Shown here: positions 5,833 to 5,865 of the stretch, in pieces
Position numbering within the stretch: the first letter of the stretch is position 1
Layout: each line of letters starts with the position of its first letter
NCBI GenBank assembly: GCA_946480965.1
Contig: CAMLMI010000313.1
Coordinates: 1-5,865, forward strand
DNA from: an uncultured Verrucomicrobiales bacterium
GTDB lineage: Bacteria > Verrucomicrobiota > Verrucomicrobiae > Limisphaerales > CANJSG01
Length of the DNA: 5,865 bases
Direction: 5' to 3'
Made by a program: the position numbers and the translations under genes
Notes under the pieces: generated by a model
The model's database searches: none
Seen by the model: only the letters and a program-made list of their open reading frames with translations
What the model was told of the DNA's origin: nothing

Positions 5833-5865
5833 ATGAAAAAGACCGTTGTGATCGGGACGTTGGGC
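5833..5865 (+). CDS. rtcR: Transcriptional activator RtcR, N-terminal 11 codons only
   Basis: The frame ATG AAA AAG ACC GTT GTG ATC GGG begins at 5833 and runs off the window edge, giving MKKTVVIGTLG. E. coli RtcR begins MRKTVAFGFVGTVLD, so the first residues agree in pattern (MxKTVxxGxxG). RtcR is a sigma-54 enhancer-binding protein: an N-terminal CARF-type sensor domain that responds to RNA ends, a central AAA+ ATPase and a C-terminal helix-turn-helix. Eleven residues alone would not identify it; the call rests on their combination with the divergent sigma-54 promoter and the rtcA fragment behind it. No strong ribosome binding site is visible (TTGGA lies only 2 nt before the ATG). Confidence 0.7.
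   Translation, partial: MKKTVVIGTLG

Noticed and set aside
1..5865. CRISPR array, rRNA, prophage or plasmid origin
   Set aside because: No regularly spaced repeats, no rRNA-like sequence, no phage or replication genes seen on either strand.

Overview
The window is GC-rich bacterial DNA; hand counts of sample lines give about 68% GC in purF. The real genes show no convincing Shine-Dalgarno sequences, and the intergenic DNA carries GC-rich palindromes. This would suit a Verrucomicrobiota-like genome, but that is an impression only; nothing here fixes the taxon.

Left part (1-2556, + strand): two housekeeping enzymes. purF encodes amidophosphoribosyltransferase, the first step of purine synthesis, in the [4Fe-4S], propeptide-bearing form. 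trpF encodes phosphoribosylanthranilate isomerase of tryptophan synthesis. A 108-bp palindromic intergenic element lies between them. Both enzymes handle phosphoribosyl compounds, but a 255-bp gap makes tight coupling doubtful.

Right part (about 2600-5865): this reads as an RNA-repair (Rtc) locus, now damaged. At the right edge the first 11 codons of a + strand gene look like RtcR, the sigma-54 activator of RNA-repair operons. Divergent to it is a textbook sigma-54 -24/-12 element (5584-5598, minus strand). It would drive, in order: a leader of about 235 nt that can fold and contains a tRNA-like stretch with a T-loop; a slipin/SPFH (band 7) gene; a strong intrinsic terminator; an unrelated-looking, lower-GC gene (DUF5677-like); and an RNA 3'-terminal phosphate cyclase gene (rtcA). 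rtcA is cut off near codon 144 by the remnant of an IS3-family transposase gene, which runs up to the convergent trpF. No rtcB ligase gene is in the window.

My working picture is an RtcR-controlled module (structured RNA plus slipin plus rtcA). It was modified by arrival of the DUF5677-like gene and then broken by an IS insertion and deletion that removed the cyclase active site and possibly rtcB. The slipin, the leader RNA and the regulator may still work. The main points of interest are the sigma-54 promoter with its structured leader, and the foreign gene wedged between slipin and rtcA.
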